Below, piece after piece: positions 1 through 11,682 of a stretch of 64,000 nucleotides of DNA (its first letter is position 1; each line of letters starts with the position of its first letter). The translations under genes were made by a program, and so were the position numbers. Source of the DNA: Curtobacterium sp. VKM Ac-2865 (lineage in GTDB: Bacteria; Actinomycetota; Actinomycetes; Actinomycetales; Microbacteriaceae); the NCBI RefSeq assembly GCF_015350905.1, contig NZ_JADKRZ010000005.1, forward strand, positions 248,001-312,000, written 5' to 3'. The notes below the pieces were generated by a model that saw only the letters and a program-made list of their open reading frames with translations, searched no databases and was not told where the DNA came from.

Positions 1-215
1 ATCGCGCTGGCCGCCTTCATCCTGTCCTTCACGTTCCTGGCGCTGACGAACCGCCCGCCCAAGGACGAGCGCGACCAGCGCAAGCGGGCTCGCAAGGACG
101 GCCTGGAGGCCCGGCGCGCGCTCCAGACGCGCGCATCCGCCGGACAGGTGGTCACCAACCGAGCCGACCAGAGCCTCCCGGCCGGTCGCGTCGCGACGAC
201 CGAAGGGACTGACCG

Positions 216-219
<4 letters not shown>
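1..219 (+). CDS. Carbohydrate ABC transporter permease, C-terminal fragment
   Basis: Only the last 72 codons are in the window. The first residues (IALAAFILSFTFLALTNR) form the end of a membrane helix, followed by a long basic cytoplasmic tail (KDERDQRKRARKDG) that runs to the TGA. This is the usual end of the first permease (MalF type) of a CUT1 sugar importer. The stop overlaps the ATG of the next permease (ATGA), so the two are translationally coupled and should form the membrane heterodimer of one importer. The identity rests mainly on this context, because the EAA loop lies upstream of the window. Confidence 0.7.
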
Positions 220-4155
<3,936 letters not shown>

Positions 4156-4199
4156 GGGCGTCGGCGATTGCGGGCGGGGCGCTTGTGCTGGCTGGCGTC

Positions 4200-4259
4200 G
4201 CACAACAGAAACCCGCTCGAACCACGGAACTCCGTGGTTCGAGCGGGTTTCCACTGTGC
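4200..4259. terminator. Long hairpin downstream of lacZ
   Basis: Arms 4208-4228 and 4231-4251 are perfectly complementary over 21 bp with a 2-nt loop. The stem begins GAAACCCGCTCG. After a 3-nt bulge on each side, GCACA pairs with TGTGC. It lies about 50 bp after the lacZ stop and probably terminates lacZ transcription. It may instead be a mobile-element end, because it sits inside the 44-bp duplication. Confidence 0.65.
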
Positions 4260-4316
4260 GGCGTGGCCCCGAGCACTCGCTTGACAGGGCTCGGCATACT
4301 GCGTTTCAGTACTCGT

Positions 4317-4697
4317 GTGTTGTTCTCCGCACTGATGCTCATCGCCAGCGGATCGGTCATCTCGGTCATCGCCGAGCTGACAGCACGAGGCATCGTGGGC
4401 CCGAACGGCGGCGCCGGTATCCGCATCGCCTCCGTGATGCGATCGGAATCGACCTGGACGGTCGGCCATCGCGCTGCCCGGGCATGGCTCCACGCAGCCG
4501 CTACGGCGTTGGTCGGCTCCGGGCTGCTGAGCCTTCTCGCGCCACAACGTGTCGTCGACATCTGCCTCCCCATCGGCATGGCGGTCGCGTTCTGCTTCCT
4601 CATCGTCAGCGCCGTGGTCGCGAGTCGTGCCGCTCGGCGGTCCGATGACTCCGGCGACGACGGCGTGGAGCGTGCTGCTGGGGTAGGGCGGGGCTGA
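4317..4697 (+). CDS. SdpI-family small membrane protein with altered C-terminus
   Basis: Residues 1-115 look like an actinobacterial SdpI/YhfL-type protein: a first membrane helix (LFSALMLIASGSVISVIAEL), the family segment GIRIASVMRSESTWTVGHRA and two more helices. SdpI of Bacillus gives immunity to the SdpC toxin; most homologues have no known role. The final 16 residues ([15 protein letters not shown]) are translated out of frame from the right copy of the duplicated lacZ 3' end, so the native C-terminus may have been replaced. The start is uncertain: GTG 4317 just precedes the first helix, GTG 4263 and ATG 4335 are alternatives, and none has a good ribosome-binding site. It may be a gene remnant. 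Confidence 0.5.
   Translation: MLFSALMLIASGSVISVIAELTARGIVGPNGGAGIRIASVMRSESTWTVGHRAARAWLHAAATALVGSGLLSLLAPQRVVDICLPIGMAVAFCFLIVSAVVASRAARRSDDSGDDGVERAAGVGRG
4651..4694 (+). repeat. 44-bp direct repeat, right copy
   Basis: An exact copy of 4112-4155, here read in a different frame as the end of the SdpI-like gene. The flanks differ on both sides of the two copies, so the repeat has sharp borders. Confidence 0.95.
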
Positions 4698-4708
4698 GAC
4701 CGCTCGGA

Positions 4709-4764
4709 ACCACGGAACGGACACTGCACCGGGGATCTCCTCGGTGCAGTGTCCGTTTCGTGGT
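4709..4764. terminator. Hairpin between SdpI-like gene and DUF3151 gene
   Basis: Arms 4709-4731 and 4742-4764 pair over 23 bp with one mismatch; the core is CGGACACTGCACCG with a 10-nt loop. It lies between convergent genes and can serve both directions. Its left arm repeats the motif CCACGGAAC also seen in the 4200-4259 hairpin. Confidence 0.75.
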
Positions 4765-4777
4765 GCTGTCGCGGCGC

Positions 4778-5197
4778 CTACGCCTCGAGCGCGGGGAGCG
4801 CCGCGGGGTCGGCGCCGTTCAGGAAGTCCGTCAGGCGCTCGGGCTCGCCGGGCTCCTCGATCGCGATCGCCGCACGACGCAGGGCGAACAGGGAACGCAG
4901 CACCCCGCGGTTCGGCTCGTGCGACCACGGCACCGGCCCGGCACCGCGCCAGCCGGCCCCGCGCAGCGAGTCGAGCCCGCGGTGGTACCCGACCCGGGCG
5001 TAGGCGTAGGACTCCAGCGTGGCGCCACGCTCCCAGGCCTCGTCGGCGAGCAGTGCCAACGCCAGGCTCGACGAGGGGTGCGCGACGACCACGGCCGCGA
5101 CAGGGGTGTCGGCAGCGAGGGCGGCGTTCACCGACGGGTCGGCGGGCAGCAGGGTCTCGGGGTTGGCCGACGGGGTCGGCAGCAGGTTCTCGGGCAT
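4778..5197 (-). CDS. DUF3151 family protein
   Basis: A 139-residue soluble protein that I recognise as the actinobacterial DUF3151 family by its N-terminal PENLLPTP segment and the stretches YAYARVGYHRGLDSLRG and EPNRGVLRSLFALRRAA. It is mostly helical with no signal or membrane segment. Function is unknown. It lies alone on the minus strand, converging on the SdpI-like gene with a hairpin between them. The ATG at 5197 is kept because it reproduces the family N-terminus. Confidence 0.8.
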   Translation of the reverse strand: MPENLLPTPSANPETLLPADPSVNAALAADTPVAAVVVAHPSSSLALALLADEAWERGATLESYAYARVGYHRGLDSLRGAGWRGAGPVPWSHEPNRGVLRSLFALRRAAIAIEEPGEPERLTDFLNGADPAALPALEA

Positions 5198-5402
5198 GCC
5201 TCCACCCTGTCATCCCTTGCGCCCGCGCGGCGACCAGGCCTACCGTGGTGGCACCTCGTCGTCATCACGAGGCCCCCGGGGCGGGAGACCGACCGGCGGC
5301 TCGGATGGCGGACACGGGGGTCCCCGACGGAAGAAGACGGATTGCTGTCGATCACCGGTCCTGCTCAGCCCACGCGCTGACACCGTGATCGCGCGCCCCG
5401 TC

Positions 5403-5461
5403 GGGCGCTCCACCGCACCGCGGTGGGTCGGTGTCGTGCGCCCAGCACCGACACCGGGGAG
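5403..5461 (+). promoter_or_regulatory. Possible attenuator hairpins before the ABC-F gene
   Basis: Mutually exclusive pairings are visible. GGGCGC (5403-5408) can pair with GCGCCC (5438-5443) around an inner CACCGC/GCGGTG stem (5411-5425). Alternatively CGGTGTCGTGC (5429-5439) pairs with GCACCGACACCG (5445-5456, one bulged C), whose 3' arm abuts the ribosome-binding GGGGAG (5456-5461). ABC-F genes are often controlled by ribosome-mediated attenuation. An upstream 27-codon frame (5305-5388) could be a leader, but it has no clear ribosome-binding site. Confidence 0.35.
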
Positions 5462-5469
5462 ACACCTCC

Positions 5470-7047
5470 ATGCCCACCAGTCCATCCGTCGTCCTGCACG
5501 ACCTCAGCTTCACCTGGCCCGACGGCACCGTCGCGCTCGACCACCTCACCGCCGCCTTCGGCTCGGGCCGCACCGGTCTGGTCGGGAGGAACGGGGCCGG
5601 CAAGTCCACGCTCGTCCGGCTGGTCACCGGTCGGCTCCAGCCCACGTCCGGGTCCGTCCAGACGTCGGGTCCCGTCGACGTCCTGCCCCAGCGGCTGCTC
5701 GCGGCGGCCGACGGAGCGCGGGCGACCGACACCGTCGCGGACCTGCTCGGCGTCGGCCCGTCGCTCGCGGCACTCCGGGCGATCCTCGGCGGGGACGGCG
5801 ACCCGACGCACTTCGACGTCCTCGGGGACGACTGGGACGTCGAGGAGCGCGCCGCAGCGGCAGTCGACGCACTCGGCCTGGACCTCGACCGTCCGGTGTC
5901 GACGCTCTCGGGCGGGCAGGCCGTGCTCGTCGCCATCGCGGGGATCCGCCTGCGTGGTCGGCCCATCGCGTTCCTCGACGAGCCGACGAACAACCTCGAC
6001 CGCCGGGCGCGTGCGATGCTCCTCGACGTCGTGGACTCCTGGCGCGGGACCCTGGTGCTCGTCAGCCACGACCGGGAGCTCCTGGAGCACGTCGACGAGA
6101 CATGCGAGCTCCGCACCGGGTCGGTCACGGTCTTCGGCGGCACGTTCTCGGCGTACGAGGCCCACCTCGCCGTGCAGCAGGCCGCCGTCGAGCGTGAGGT
6201 CCGCGTCGCCGACCAGCGGCACCGCACCCAGAAGCGGCAGCGCATCGCGGCCGAGACCACGATCGCCCGGCGTGCCAAGGCGGGCGAGAAGGCCGGGCGG
6301 TCGATGCCGAAGTCGTACGCGAACGAGATGCGGAAGCACGCGCAGGAGACCGCGGGCCGGCTCCGCGTCGGGTTCGCGGACGACGAGGCCGCGCCGCTGG
6401 CCACGAAGCGCGACGCCGAACTGCGGCTCCGCGAGGACGAGGCCATCCACGTCGAGCTGCCCGACCCGCACGTGCCCGCGTCCCGCCGCATCGCCACGAT
6501 CACCCTCCGCGGACGGGACACCGTCGTGCAGGGCCCGGAGCGGGTCGCCGTCGGCGGGGACAACGGCGTCGGCAAGACGACCCTGCTCGAACAGCTCGTC
6601 GGCGTGCCCACCGCGCGGGAGCACCCCCTACCCGACACCGGTGCCGTCGCGCACGTCGAGCAGATCGCGTACCTGCCGCAGCGGAAGGACTCCCTCGACG
6701 ACGCCGCCACCGTGTTCGAGAACGTCGGGCGCGGCGCCCCGCACGTGCCACCGGCCGAACTCCGCAACCGACTGGCCCGGTTCCTGGTCCGCGGGGACAC
6801 GGTCGACCGTGCGGCGGGTTCGCTGTCCGGCGGCGAGCGATTCCGGGTCGCCCTGGCCGGACTGGTGCTCGCGGACCCGCCGCCGCAGCTCCTGGTGCTC
6901 GACGAACCGACGAACGACCTCGACCTGACGAGCGTCGACCAGCTCGTCGACGCGCTACGGGCCTACCGCGGAGCCGTCGTCGTGGTCAGTCACGACGAGT
7001 CCTTCCTGGACCGGCTCGGGATCGACGTCCGGCTGGAGGTGTCGTGA
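5470..7047 (+). CDS. ABC-F family ATP-binding protein
   Basis: A 525-residue soluble protein with two ABC ATPase domains and no membrane segment, typical of ABC-F translation factors that act on the ribosome. Domain 1 has Walker A GRNGAGKS (39-46), signature LSGGQ (146-150) and Walker B FLDEPTNNLD. A charged, helical linker rich in K/R and E follows (about 240-330). Domain 2 has GDNGVGKT (363-370), LSGGERFRVAL and LVLDEPTNDLD. ATG 5470 is chosen because GGGGAG lies 8 nt upstream; the frame stays open further upstream but without such a site. Some members protect ribosomes from antibiotics and others are housekeeping. Which applies here cannot be told from sequence alone. Confidence 0.9.
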   Translation: MPTSPSVVLHDLSFTWPDGTVALDHLTAAFGSGRTGLVGRNGAGKSTLVRLVTGRLQPTSGSVQTSGPVDVLPQRLLAAADGARATDTVADLLGVGPSLAALRAILGGDGDPTHFDVLGDDWDVEERAAAAVDALGLDLDRPVSTLSGGQAVLVAIAGIRLRGRPIAFLDEPTNNLDRRARAMLLDVVDSWRGTLVLVSHDRELLEHVDETCELRTGSVTVFGGTFSAYEAHLAVQQAAVEREVRVADQRHRTQKRQRIAAETTIARRAKAGEKAGRSMPKSYANEMRKHAQETAGRLRVGFADDEAAPLATKRDAELRLREDEAIHVELPDPHVPASRRIATITLRGRDTVVQGPERVAVGGDNGVGKTTLLEQLVGVPTAREHPLPDTGAVAHVEQIAYLPQRKDSLDDAATVFENVGRGAPHVPPAELRNRLARFLVRGDTVDRAAGSLSGGERFRVALAGLVLADPPPQLLVLDEPTNDLDLTSVDQLVDALRAYRGAVVVVSHDESFLDRLGIDVRLEVS

Positions 7048-7060
7048 CGCGGGGTCCGGG

Positions 7061-7756
7061 CTAGCGCTTCCGGGTCGGGCGGATCGACAACGACTCGATC
7101 GTCCCGCGCTCGGGCAGGTCGACGACCGTGCGCACGGCGTCGGCGACGTCGGACGGGGCGAGGTAGTACTCGGTGTCGTAGTCCTCGCCGAGCTTGTCCA
7201 CGAGCTGCCGCTGCATGTCCGAGTCCGTCCGGCCCGGGTGCACGCTCGACACCCGCACGCCGGCGTCCCGCTCCTCTTCCCGCAGGGCGTCGGTGAACGC
7301 TCGGAGCGCGAACTTGGACGCGCCGTACACGCCGCCGCCGGGCCCGGAGACGAAGCCCGAGCCGGAGTTGATCGTCACGACGATGCCCCGCGAGGCCCGG
7401 AGCGCCGGCAGCGCCAGCCGGGTCAGCTCGGCCACCGCGAAGACGTTGGTGGCGAAGACGGCCTCCCACGTGGCACGCGGGGTGTCCGCCACCCGGGTGC
7501 CCTGCTCGACGCCGGCGGAGTGCACGAGGACGTCGAGTCGTTCCGGCAGGTCCGGCAGGTCGCCGGCGCCGAGGTCGCCCACGAAGGGCTCGGCGCTCGG
7601 CAGGTCCGCCACGACAGCGGCGACCGCGTCGGCGCTGCGCCCACCGACGAGCACGTGGTGGGTGCGGCCGAGGTCGGCCGCGATCGCGCGGCCGATGCCA
7701 CGGGTGGCTCCGGTCACCAGGGCGACCGGTCGGACTGGAGGCTGTGTCTGCGTCAC
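7061..7756 (-). CDS. SDR family NAD(P)-dependent oxidoreductase
   Basis: A 231-residue classical short-chain dehydrogenase. The Rossmann nucleotide-binding motif TGATRGIG lies at residues 15-22. The catalytic Ser is probably in INSGSGF, and the Tyr and Lys are in VYGASKFALRAF. The length fits the family (about 230-260). The Arg-containing segment GGRSAD after the second strand hints at NADP preference, which is an inference. It converges on the ABC-F gene with 13 bp between stops. The substrate is not predictable. Confidence 0.88.
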   Translation of the reverse strand: MTQTQPPVRPVALVTGATRGIGRAIAADLGRTHHVLVGGRSADAVAAVVADLPSAEPFVGDLGAGDLPDLPERLDVLVHSAGVEQGTRVADTPRATWEAVFATNVFAVAELTRLALPALRASRGIVVTINSGSGFVSGPGGGVYGASKFALRAFTDALREEERDAGVRVSSVHPGRTDSDMQRQLVDKLGEDYDTEYYLAPSDVADAVRTVVDLPERGTIESLSIRPTRKR

Positions 7757-7831
7757 GCAGGCCAGCCTACGGAAGGCGGGGAGAGCCTCCCGGACGATCG
7801 ACGATCGTGCGTATCGACGTTCCGGGCTTCG

Positions 7832-7851
7832 ACATCTGGTGTGTCAGATGT
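7832..7851. promoter_or_regulatory. Inverted repeat upstream of small peptide gene
   Basis: ACATCTG (7832-7838) and CAGATGT (7845-7851) form a perfect inverted repeat with a 6-nt spacer. It lies between the divergent SDR start and the peptide gene. It could be an operator for either gene. No regulator gene is adjacent. Confidence 0.35.
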
Positions 7852-7935
7852 GACGCTGGTTCCGCGAAGCAATCCGCGGCGCACCGGACCGGCACCCCGC
7901 GCCGCGAGGTGTCGGCAGATCGAAGGAAATCCAGC

Positions 7936-8070
7936 ATGTTCGTCGCCATCATCGGACTCATCGGCGCAATCGGTGCCGGCATCGTCGGTGCCGCAGGCGC
8001 GATCGGGGCCGGCGCGCTCGGGGTCGTGGGCACGGTCGCCGCCGCCCTGATCGGCGCGTTCCTCCACTGA
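7936..8070 (+). CDS. 44-residue Gly/Ala-rich hydrophobic peptide
   Basis: A very short frame encoding MFVAIIGLIGAIGAGIVGAA and continuing in the same style to FLH. It consists almost wholly of G, A, I, V and L, with several small-xxx-small (GxxxG/AxxxG) repeats that favour tight helix packing in a membrane. It contains no charged residue. A purine-rich AAGGAAA lies about 8 nt before the ATG, and a strong 17-bp hairpin follows the stop, so it looks like an independent transcription unit. Leaderless bacteriocin, holin-like pore peptide and small regulatory membrane protein are all possible. No biosynthesis, immunity or export genes are adjacent. I do not recognise a family. Confidence 0.55.
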   Translation: MFVAIIGLIGAIGAGIVGAAGAIGAGALGVVGTVAAALIGAFLH

Positions 8071-8076
8071 GACGCA

Positions 8077-8112
8077 ACGAGGACGTGGGCGCCACGGCGC
8101 CCACGTCCTCGT
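8077..8112. terminator. Strong bidirectional hairpin terminator
   Basis: ACGAGGACGTGGGCGCC (8077-8093) pairs perfectly with 8096-8112 across a 2-nt loop. It lies between the peptide gene and the convergent yihY stop, so it can serve both. Confidence 0.85.
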
Positions 8113-8128
8113 GGCGTTCCCGGGGAGG

Positions 8129-9160
8129 TCAGTCGTTGTCGACGCCCTGGCGGATCCGGATGCCCTCGAGGACGTCCTGGGCGCGCTTCTCGTCCTGCTT
8201 CTCGATCTGACGGGTGTCGCGCTCGGGGAGCTGGATGTCCTCCTCGGCACGGATGCCGGCCTGGAGTTCGCGACCCCGCTCGATCTCGGCGTCGAACTCG
8301 GCGCCGAAGAGCAGCGCGTTGTTCGTGATCCAGATCCACAGCAGGAACACGATCACGCCACCGAGGGAGCCATAGGTGGCGTTGTAGTTCGAGAAGTTCG
8401 CGACGTAGAACCCGAAGCCCACGCTCGCGATGATCCAGATGAGCAGGGCGACGATCGACCCACCGCTGACCCAGCGGAACTTCGGCTGCTTGACGTTCGG
8501 CGACCAGTAGTAGAGCACCGCGATCACCAGGACGGCGATCACCAGGAGGATCGGCCACTGCACGATCGAGAGCACGAGCGCGGCGGCGTCGCCGAGGCCG
8601 ATCAGGTCGCCGAAGCTGCGGGCGAGCGGACCGGAGACGAGCGCGAGCAGACCGACGACGAGCAGGACGACCGTGGTCACGGTGACGCCGAGCATGGTCG
8701 GGCGGAGCTTCCAGATCGGACGGCCCTCGCGCACGTTGTAGATCCGGTTCATCGACCGGCCGAAGGCACCGACGTAGCCGGAGGCCGACCACAGCGCGCC
8801 GAGCAGACCGACGATGAACGTGACCGGTGCCGCGGGTGAGCGGACGAGGCCCTCGACGGGGTCCTTGATCAGGTCGGCGACCTGCGCGGACCCGACGTTC
8901 CGGATGATCTCCAGCAGCGTGTCGACCGTGTCCTTCGGGTTCGACACCAGGCCGAGGATCGAGACGACGGCGAGCAGTCCGGGGAACAGCGCGAGGACCG
9001 TGTAGTACGTCAGGCTCGCCGCGAGGTCGGTGCACTGGTCGCTGCCGAACTCACGCAGCGTCTTCTTGAGCGTGTAGACGAGCGTGGGCTTCTTGAGGTC
9101 GGTGGGGCTGTCGGCCTTCCGGGAGTCGTCCGGAGCCGGCTTCTGCTGTTCGCGCGCCAT
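8129..9160 (-). CDS. YihY/BrkB family inner-membrane protein
   Basis: A 343-residue membrane protein of the YihY (virulence factor BrkB) family. Key segments are TLREFGSDQCTDLAASLTYYTVLALFPGLLAV near the N-terminus, LWSASGYVGAFGRSMNRIYNV, and the C-terminal helix FLLWIWITNNALLFGAEFDAE, which is the family hallmark. About six helices are predicted between residues 50 and 290. Charged cytoplasmic tails rich in K, E and R lie at both ends. The role in the family is not settled; despite old names it is not RNase BN. It probably forms an operon with the following small membrane protein gene, 2 bp upstream on the minus strand. Confidence 0.9.
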   Translation of the reverse strand: MAREQQKPAPDDSRKADSPTDLKKPTLVYTLKKTLREFGSDQCTDLAASLTYYTVLALFPGLLAVVSILGLVSNPKDTVDTLLEIIRNVGSAQVADLIKDPVEGLVRSPAAPVTFIVGLLGALWSASGYVGAFGRSMNRIYNVREGRPIWKLRPTMLGVTVTTVVLLVVGLLALVSGPLARSFGDLIGLGDAAALVLSIVQWPILLVIAVLVIAVLYYWSPNVKQPKFRWVSGGSIVALLIWIIASVGFGFYVANFSNYNATYGSLGGVIVFLLWIWITNNALLFGAEFDAEIERGRELQAGIRAEEDIQLPERDTRQIEKQDEKRAQDVLEGIRIRQGVDND

Positions 9161-9162
9161 GG

Positions 9163-9657
9163 TCAGCCCTTCTTCGCTCGCTTGGCGGCCTGCTTGCGGT
9201 ACCTGGCGGCCTGCGCCTGCACGGGGGCGAGGCGGCGGCGCTGCTTCGTCCGGAGCTGGTACCCGGGGTCCTGCTCGAGCTGCGCCTGGCGGGCCTTGCG
9301 GCCGGCCCTGCGGGCCTTGCGGCCCTTGCGACCGGGTGCCGACTCGTCGCCGCCACGTGCGCCGAACGGCAGCAGCGCGGTGAACGCCGTCGACGCGGGC
9401 GGTGTCGCGAGGTGTCCAGCGGGGGTACGGCCGATGCGCGTGCCCACCACGATGGCCACGACGCCGGTGGCCGCGATCGTCGCGAGGGCGACGAGCGGGG
9501 TCGGGTCGCGGTGCCAGCGCTGCCGGGTCTTCGCCACGGCCAGTCGGGTGCGCGCGGGCACGTCGACCTTCTGCTTGATGCGCTCGACCGTGTCGGTGAT
9601 CCGCTCGCGCGTGCGGACGTTCGCGAGCTCGAGCTCGGGGAGACTGTCGTTCGCCAT
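9163..9657 (-). CDS. DUF3618-like membrane-anchored protein
   Basis: A 164-residue protein. Its N-terminal helix (LANVRTRERITDTVERIKQKV) resembles the arginine/threonine-rich segment of DUF3618 proteins. A single membrane helix follows (VALATIAATGVVAIVVGTRIG, about 70-90). The C-terminal half is extremely basic (KGRKARRAGRKARQAQ and similar, up to AKRAKKG) and could bind nucleic acid or acidic surfaces. The ATG at 9657 is chosen because MANDSLPELEL starts the ordered part; the frame stays open upstream to 9714. It lies directly upstream of the yihY gene, 2 bp apart, probably in one transcript. Function is unknown. Confidence 0.6.
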   Translation of the reverse strand: MANDSLPELELANVRTRERITDTVERIKQKVDVPARTRLAVAKTRQRWHRDPTPLVALATIAATGVVAIVVGTRIGRTPAGHLATPPASTAFTALLPFGARGGDESAPGRKGRKARRAGRKARQAQLEQDPGYQLRTKQRRRLAPVQAQAARYRKQAAKRAKKG

Positions 9658-9755
9658 ACGTCGTTCGTACACGGTTCCGGGCCGCGACACCCCAGGACCG
9701 CGTTGTGCGACCACCCCGGCAGCGTGTCCAGTGTCACGCGGCTAGCGTCCCGCGC

Positions 9756-10496
9756 ATGCTGTACCGAGACGTCGCCGAGGGCATCCACCGGCTCGAGATC
9801 GCCCACACGAACCAGTACCTGGTCGAGACCGGCGACCAGCTGATCGTCATCGACGCAGGGCTGCCGGCGTCGTGGCCGCACCTGTTGCTCGCCGTGCACG
9901 ACCTCGGGTACACGCCCGACCGTGTCGAGGGGATCCTGCTCACCCACGGGCACTTCGACCACGTCGGCACCGCAGCCCGGGCACACCGGGAGTGGGGCAC
10001 GCCGGTGTTCGTGCACCCGGGCGACCGCGACCTGGCGGCGCACCCCTACTCGTACCGGCCGCAGACGAACCGGTTCGGGTTCGTCCTGGCACACCCGGGC
10101 GGGTTCGCACCCCTCGGTCGGATGCTGCTCGCCGGAGCCGCGACGGTCGACGGCATCGAGGACACCGTGCCGCTCGAGTCCCGCGCCGAGGTGCCCGGCT
10201 CGCCGTGGATCATCGAGACGCCCGGGCACACCGACGGGCACGTGGCGCTGCACTTCGCCGACCGGGACGCAGTGGTCGTCGGGGACGCGCTGGTGACCTT
10301 CGACCCCTACACCGGCGGCGTCGGGCCCCGGGTGGTGGCACCGGCGGCGACGTCCGACATGGACACCGCCGTCGCGTCGCTCGGGCGGCTCGAGGACACC
10401 GAGGCGCGGCACGTGCTGCCGGGGCACGGGCCGGCCTGGTCGTGGGGCGTGCGGGGCGCGGTGGCGCAGGCGCGGCGGGCGGCCGGGGCCGCCTGA
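9756..10496 (+). CDS. MBL-fold metallo-hydrolase
   Basis: A 246-residue metallo-beta-lactamase-fold hydrolase. The metal-binding signature HGHFDHVG lies at about 70-77, with further ligands in TPGHTDGHVAL and the C-terminal LPGHGPAW. The layout matches small glyoxalase-II-like or lactonase-like MBL proteins with a dinuclear metal site. No signal peptide is seen. ATG 9756 is chosen because it begins the conserved MLYRDVAEGIHRLEI strand; the frame stays open upstream. The substrate cannot be assigned. A 46-bp dispersed repeat follows the stop. Confidence 0.85.
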   Translation: MLYRDVAEGIHRLEIAHTNQYLVETGDQLIVIDAGLPASWPHLLLAVHDLGYTPDRVEGILLTHGHFDHVGTAARAHREWGTPVFVHPGDRDLAAHPYSYRPQTNRFGFVLAHPGGFAPLGRMLLAGAATVDGIEDTVPLESRAEVPGSPWIIETPGHTDGHVALHFADRDAVVVGDALVTFDPYTGGVGPRVVAPAATSDMDTAVASLGRLEDTEARHVLPGHGPAWSWGVRGAVAQARRAAGAA

Positions 10497-10528
10497 CGCT
10501 CGGAGTGCGGTTGCTCTGCCGGATCGAG

Positions 10529-10574
10529 CGACAAGGTCGACGTCGTACGACAGCGAGGTTGTCGTTCCGAGTCG
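10529..10574 (+). repeat. 46-bp dispersed intergenic repeat, copy 1
   Basis: This 46-bp element starts CGACAAGG and ends TTCCGAGTCG, with the palindromic core GTCGTACGAC. Two copies in the opposite orientation occur at 54038-54083 and 54120-54165 with only a few mismatches. It lies between convergent genes, which fits a REP-like or terminator-associated element. Confidence 0.8.
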
Positions 10575-10596
10575 AAGCCGGCTGGCCGCCCGCCCG

Positions 10597-11682
10597 TCAG
10601 TCGGGGACGACGACGTCCTCGGGCATGCCGGACGCGGCGGAGCGGGTCGCCGCCTCCATCAGCGCGAGGCTGCGGAGGTTGTCACGCCCGCTCGTCTCCG
10701 GCGCCGGGCCGCCCTCGACCGCACGCGCGAAGGCCTGCAGCCCGCCCTGGCGGTCGTGGTGCTCGGCCGTCGGGAGCTCGACGGACTCGACGGTCGGCGC
10801 CCCGGCGGCACTGCCGGTCGTGCCGCCGCCGGCTGTGCCGCCGCCGGTCTTCCGCACGGTGACGCGGTCGCTGCTGATGTCCCCGGGTTCAGCGCCACGG
10901 CTGGTGAACCGGATCTCGCCGTCCTCGCCCTGGATGCTCCACTCGCCGGCCCAGGGCGTGTGCTCGGCCCGGCTCAGCCAGCTGCCGCGGTAGCTGACGA
11001 CCAGGCCGTCCTCCATCTCGATGAGCATCGACGCGACGGCCTCGTCCTGGTACTTGCTGAACGACGGCCACGTGGCCTTCGCGAACACCCGGACGGCGTC
11101 CTTGCCCGTGACCATCCGGAGCAGGTCCAGGTGGTGGATCGCCATGTCGTTGATCATCGCGTGCGGGAACCGGTAGTGCGGGTTGTCCTCGAACGCCGCG
11201 TCGTTGTCCCACTGCCGGAAGTCGATGTTGATCGCGGAGAGCTCCCCGAGGGTGCCCGCGGCGAGCAGGTCCTTCGTGACGCGGGGCGCCGGGTAGAACC
11301 GGTAGTTCTGGCTGACCTGCAGCACGAGGCCGCGTTCCTCCGCACGGTGGACGGCCTCGGCGGCTTCCACCGCGGAGTTCGCGAAGGGCTTCTCCACCAG
11401 GACGTGCTTGCCGGCGTCCAGGGCCTCGAGCGCGAGTGGCACGTGCGTGACGGCCGGGGCGGTGATCACGACGGCATCGGCTTCCACCCCGGTGAGCGCG
11501 GCGGTCAGGGACGGGAACGCAGCAGTCTCCGGCAGGCCGAGGTCCTTCCGCACGGCCTCGAGCGTCGGGGCACTCGGGTCGGCGATCCCGACGACCTCGA
11601 CTTCCGACACCGCGGGGAGCGCGACGCGGGCCCAGCTGCCGCCCCACCCTCCGAGACCGACGTGGATGATGCGGACCGTCAT
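10597..11682 (-). CDS. Gfo/Idh/MocA family oxidoreductase
   Basis: A 361-residue two-domain NAD(P)-dependent sugar oxidoreductase. The N-terminal Rossmann domain starts IIHVGLGGWGGSWA, and the family motif VEKPFANS (EKP) lies near residue 98. The C-terminal domain carries the usual helix with paired His (INDMAIHHLDLLR), a likely catalytic segment. The length fits the family (about 330-390). A low-complexity Gly/Thr/Ala insert (KTGGGTAGGGTTGSAAGA) sits near residue 280 and looks like slippage expansion. It stands alone on the minus strand. The substrate is probably a sugar or inositol but is not determined. Confidence 0.88.
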   Translation of the reverse strand: MTVRIIHVGLGGWGGSWARVALPAVSEVEVVGIADPSAPTLEAVRKDLGLPETAAFPSLTAALTGVEADAVVITAPAVTHVPLALEALDAGKHVLVEKPFANSAVEAAEAVHRAEERGLVLQVSQNYRFYPAPRVTKDLLAAGTLGELSAINIDFRQWDNDAAFEDNPHYRFPHAMINDMAIHHLDLLRMVTGKDAVRVFAKATWPSFSKYQDEAVASMLIEMEDGLVVSYRGSWLSRAEHTPWAGEWSIQGEDGEIRFTSRGAEPGDISSDRVTVRKTGGGTAGGGTTGSAAGAPTVESVELPTAEHHDRQGGLQAFARAVEGGPAPETSGRDNLRSLALMEAATRSAASGMPEDVVVPD

